Positions 62,020-64,000 of a stretch of DNA of 64,000 bases are shown piece by piece. The notes under the pieces were generated by a model that was given only the letters and a program-made list of their open reading frames with translations, did not search any database and had not been told where the DNA came from. Made by a program: the position numbers and the translations under genes. This DNA comes from Desulfobulbaceae bacterium. Its GTDB lineage: Bacteria; Desulfobacterota; Desulfobulbia; Desulfobulbales; Desulfocapsaceae. Numbering within the stretch: position 1 is the stretch's first letter; each line of letters begins with the position of its first letter. The stretch is taken from the NCBI GenBank assembly GCA_026988015.1, contig JALSMA010000075.1:22153-86152 (forward strand). The letters are read 5' to 3'.

Positions 62020-62411
62020 TTATTTTTTTTCCATTTGACTCTGGACATAATCATTCAAAAGATCAAAATCCTGGTCGTAGATATTTAGGAACTGGACACC
62101 TGTCAAGTAATGACCGGTATCGGTCTGTTTTTGACACCACATTACTTTCCCCATCACTTTCAGCGATTTGCCCCCATCTTTTTTAGAACGCGTTGTTAGT
62201 TGCAAAGGGATCTGTAATCTGAGCAGATTTCCATGCTCATAACGATCTGTTCCCAAAAAAGAGATTCCTCCCTCGCTGAGATCCCTTCCCCTGCACAAGA
62301 TAAGATGGGGGGCATCTCTGTGTTACCATCGTGAATATGATAAATTTCAATTGTTATATCCAGGGGTACTCTACTATATTGCCGTCTTTCGACTGGATTA
62401 ACACGTTCCAA
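62020..62411 (-). pseudogene. PilZ-domain gene broken at a run of six C
   Basis: The first frame (62411 to about 62313) reads ERRQYSRVPLDITIEIYHIH with the RxxxR c-di-GMP motif; after a frameshift the other frame (about 62306-62020) continues CRGRDLSEGGISFLG with the D/NxSxxG motif, then IPLQLTTRSKK and MWCQKQTDTGHYLTGVQF. The break lies at a run of six C on the minus strand (62312-62307); one more C would restore the frame and give an intact PilZ domain of about 130 aa. A TTG start is likely at 62411, behind AAGGA. It could be a sequencing error, a pseudogene or a phase-variable gene. Confidence 0.75.
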
Positions 62412-62441
62412 TGATTGTATTCCTTCTAATGACTGAGAGCT

Positions 62442-63650
62442 TTAAGCTGTAATAACATTCCCTTTATTGGCAAAATGACACTTTTGAATTCTTGCAGCGA
62501 GGCGGGTTTCATCAAGATCATCATACATATCATGTCGTAATAATGGTCCCGATGGCATTTTCCTGTGAAGACAATGGGCGGGACTTAATACAAAGCAACT
62601 CCCCTTTTCATGCATGATGGCATCCATGCCACTATGTCCATCCGAGTCTGCCCCAGATAACAAAATACCTGACGCCCTTGTTTTTAGAAAGGATGCAACA
62701 GAAGCCATAAGTCCATCTATTGGGAGTGGTTCGTTCGATTCCTGGAACGGTTGGACTTGAAAACAGAAGTTGCCAGAATAGGGGGAGAGAGTCACAGCAT
62801 CGCGTCCTGAGAAAATATAGCAGCATCCTCCCTCAAGGGTTGCTCCATCCTGTCCAAGAATCACCTCAAAATCACAGATAGCGTCAAGATACTGAACAAA
62901 AGATTCGACATTCTCAGGCCGGTCAAGAATCATGATACAGACGGCACCACCCATTTCAGGATTGAGTTCCGGAATTATCTTGAGAAGATTGGCATACCCA
63001 CTTTCTCCTGCACCAATAACAGTAACAAAATTCATGCGCCTGTAGCGTTTATTGGTGAGTAGGGAAATTTCATCACCACACTTACCACATTTCAAAAAAG
63101 TATCTGTCGGTGGCCAGATTTTCACAACCTGCCTGTTACCACAATCCTCGCAAAAAATAACCTTTTCACGTATTTTCCCAAGTGCCCCAGACCCGTTTTT
63201 TTGTTGCATGGGGTCAATGGAATGAACTGACATGGCAGCCGCCGCAAATACCTTACCTAAAACAAGCTTGGAATGGGCTGCGCCATCCATCCCTTTGAAA
63301 AAAGTATTCTTTGACACAAAATCGACAGCTCCGTATTTAAGAGCATCAAAGCAGCGGGCTGTTCCTTTTTTACTGAGTGAAGACAGGAGAATTGTTGGAG
63401 TCGGGGTATGGATCATCAAGTGCTGCAAAGTGGTCATGCCATCCATCACAGGCATTTCCATATCCAGCAGAATAACATCTGGTTCAAGATTCAACACCAT
63501 CCCCAGGGCTTCAATGCCGTTGGTGGCCTCACCTACTATCTCCACATCATCTTTTTGGGACAGCGTACCTCGTAACACTCTGCGTAACACCCAAGAGTCA
63601 TCGACAATGAGAATCCTTACGGGATATTCAAGTTTTTGCTGGATATTCAT
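62442..63650 (-). CDS. CheB-like response regulator with zinc ribbon and altered active site
   Basis: The 402-aa protein has a receiver (ILIVDDSWVLRRVL, phospho-acceptor Asp63 in VILLDMEMPVMDG), a linker with a four-Cys zinc ribbon (CEDCG about 167-171 and CGKCG about 188-192) and a C-terminal CheB-like domain (about 206-395). In the latter, the expected nucleophile motif IGAST reads IGAGE (Gly215 for Ser), the expected QHMP reads LDRP (Asp243 for His) and only the last acid (GADSDG, Asp337) remains. Methylesterase activity is therefore unlikely. There are no chemotaxis genes nearby. The ATG at 63650 has no clear ribosome-binding site. Confidence 0.82.
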   Translation of the reverse strand: MNIQQKLEYPVRILIVDDSWVLRRVLRGTLSQKDDVEIVGEATNGIEALGMVLNLEPDVILLDMEMPVMDGMTTLQHLMIHTPTPTILLSSLSKKGTARCFDALKYGAVDFVSKNTFFKGMDGAAHSKLVLGKVFAAAAMSVHSIDPMQQKNGSGALGKIREKVIFCEDCGNRQVVKIWPPTDTFLKCGKCGDEISLLTNKRYRRMNFVTVIGAGESGYANLLKIIPELNPEMGGAVCIMILDRPENVESFVQYLDAICDFEVILGQDGATLEGGCCYIFSGRDAVTLSPYSGNFCFQVQPFQESNEPLPIDGLMASVASFLKTRASGILLSGADSDGHSGMDAIMHEKGSCFVLSPAHCLHRKMPSGPLLRHDMYDDLDETRLAARIQKCHFANKGNVITA

Positions 63651-64000
63651 AAATGTTTTTCATTACTTAGGAAAAAAACGATTCTTTATGTCCCTTGAAC
63701 TTTCTTGCGAATTATTTATATAATATATCACTGAAACAGGTTGGGTTGTCAACCTTTTCTCCCTTGAGAGTAGACAACAAATCAATTTTGATAGCGTTGT
63801 AAAAAGATCAACAGCAGAATAGACCTGTGAAAAACTTCATATCAGCAGTACGGAAATTTCTCTTCATTCCGACATACTTAGAGCTTCCTCAATAAGTCAT
63901 CCAGCTACAAGCTGAATGGATTTTACTGGCATGAGCCAGTCCGTAAATTTAGCCAATATTTTTACCAAAAGGGCCAATTGTACAAATCCAAGAGTCTTTT
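63651..64000. other. Gene-free right edge with a family 3 repeat
   Basis: The segment 63785-63888 aligns with 50562-50652 (AATAGACCTGTGAAAAACT, TTCATATCAGCAGTACGG). Apart from this, the last 350 bases contain no credible gene or terminator that I can support. A gene may begin beyond the window edge. Confidence 0.4.

Noticed and set aside
1..64000. CRISPR arrays, insertion sequences, prophage or integrative elements
   Set aside because: I saw no regular spaced repeats, transposase, integrase or phage genes; repeats found are short and dispersed.

Overview
The window reads as a continuous piece of chromosome from a Gram-negative, strictly anaerobic deltaproteobacterium. The best fit is the Desulfobulbales (Desulfobulbaceae or Desulfocapsaceae type sulfate reducers or sulfur disproportionators, Thermodesulfobacteriota). 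This is inferred from gene content: a ferredoxin-dependent 2-oxoacid oxidoreductase (korDABC), a two-subunit biotin-dependent pyruvate carboxylase, a nine-haem cytochrome lipoprotein, LPS heptose genes, a citramalate pathway and a DUF4911 domain attached to MiaB. No species can be assigned from the sequence alone. Nearly all of the window is housekeeping DNA. I see no prophage, insertion sequence, integrase or CRISPR array.

Layout. 1-4479 (+): trpE (cut by the window edge), trpG, trpD, trpC, trpF, with no trpBA. 4476-6747 (-): RlpA-like protein and nonahaem lipoprotein, overlapping. 6924-6999: tRNA-Thr(CGU), then a strong terminator. 7131-10565 (-): pycB and pycA. 10815-14183 (+): promoter, korDABC and a small membrane protein. 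14198-17986 (-): SagB-like oxidoreductase, rlmN, a radical SAM protein, serC. 18143-19265: dispersed repeat, decayed GGDEF gene, trmL. 19734-25723 (+): lysC, cimA, a ComEA-like HhH protein, miaA, recJ. 26025-29907 (+): HAD phosphatase, purB, DUF4911-miaB. 30146-34008 (-): parE-parC. 34175-37659: thiD, a zinc-ribbon protein, cutA, coaX, LD-carboxypeptidase. 37679-46539 (-): gmhB, waaF, YcaO-TPR, HDOD/EAL-like protein, tsaE, a receiver-PAS-kinase and a YejA-like binding protein. 46935-48776 (+): leuC, leuD. 48876-52825 (-): CbpA-like J protein, ssb, SPL-like radical SAM protein, glycosyltransferase. 52958-58128 (+): rng, M23 peptidase, a 55-residue zinc-ribbon protein, LptF/LptG-like permease with a cysteine-rich tail. 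58125-58736 (-): DUF166. 59285-61921 (+): two roadblock/LC7-like genes and nnr. 62020-63650 (-): a frameshifted PilZ gene and a CheB-like protein.

How genes fit together. CimA plus LeuCD suggests threonine-independent isoleucine synthesis through citramalate. PycAB and KorDABC, divergent from one intergenic region with several hairpins, supply oxaloacetate and link 2-oxoglutarate to ferredoxin, as in an incomplete or reductive TCA cycle. MiaA and MiaB act in sequence on the tRNA anticodon loop; TsaE, TrmL and RlmN add other RNA modifications. GmhB and WaaF build the LPS inner core, and the LptF/LptG-like permease would extract LPS.

Most worth a second look: the permease with an Ada-like Cys tail; a CheB homologue with a zinc ribbon that lacks two catalytic positions; a YcaO-TPR gene behind a perfect 21-bp inverted repeat; a PilZ gene broken at a run of six G; a GGDEF remnant; an isolated pair of roadblock-like proteins; and three families of short intergenic repeats.
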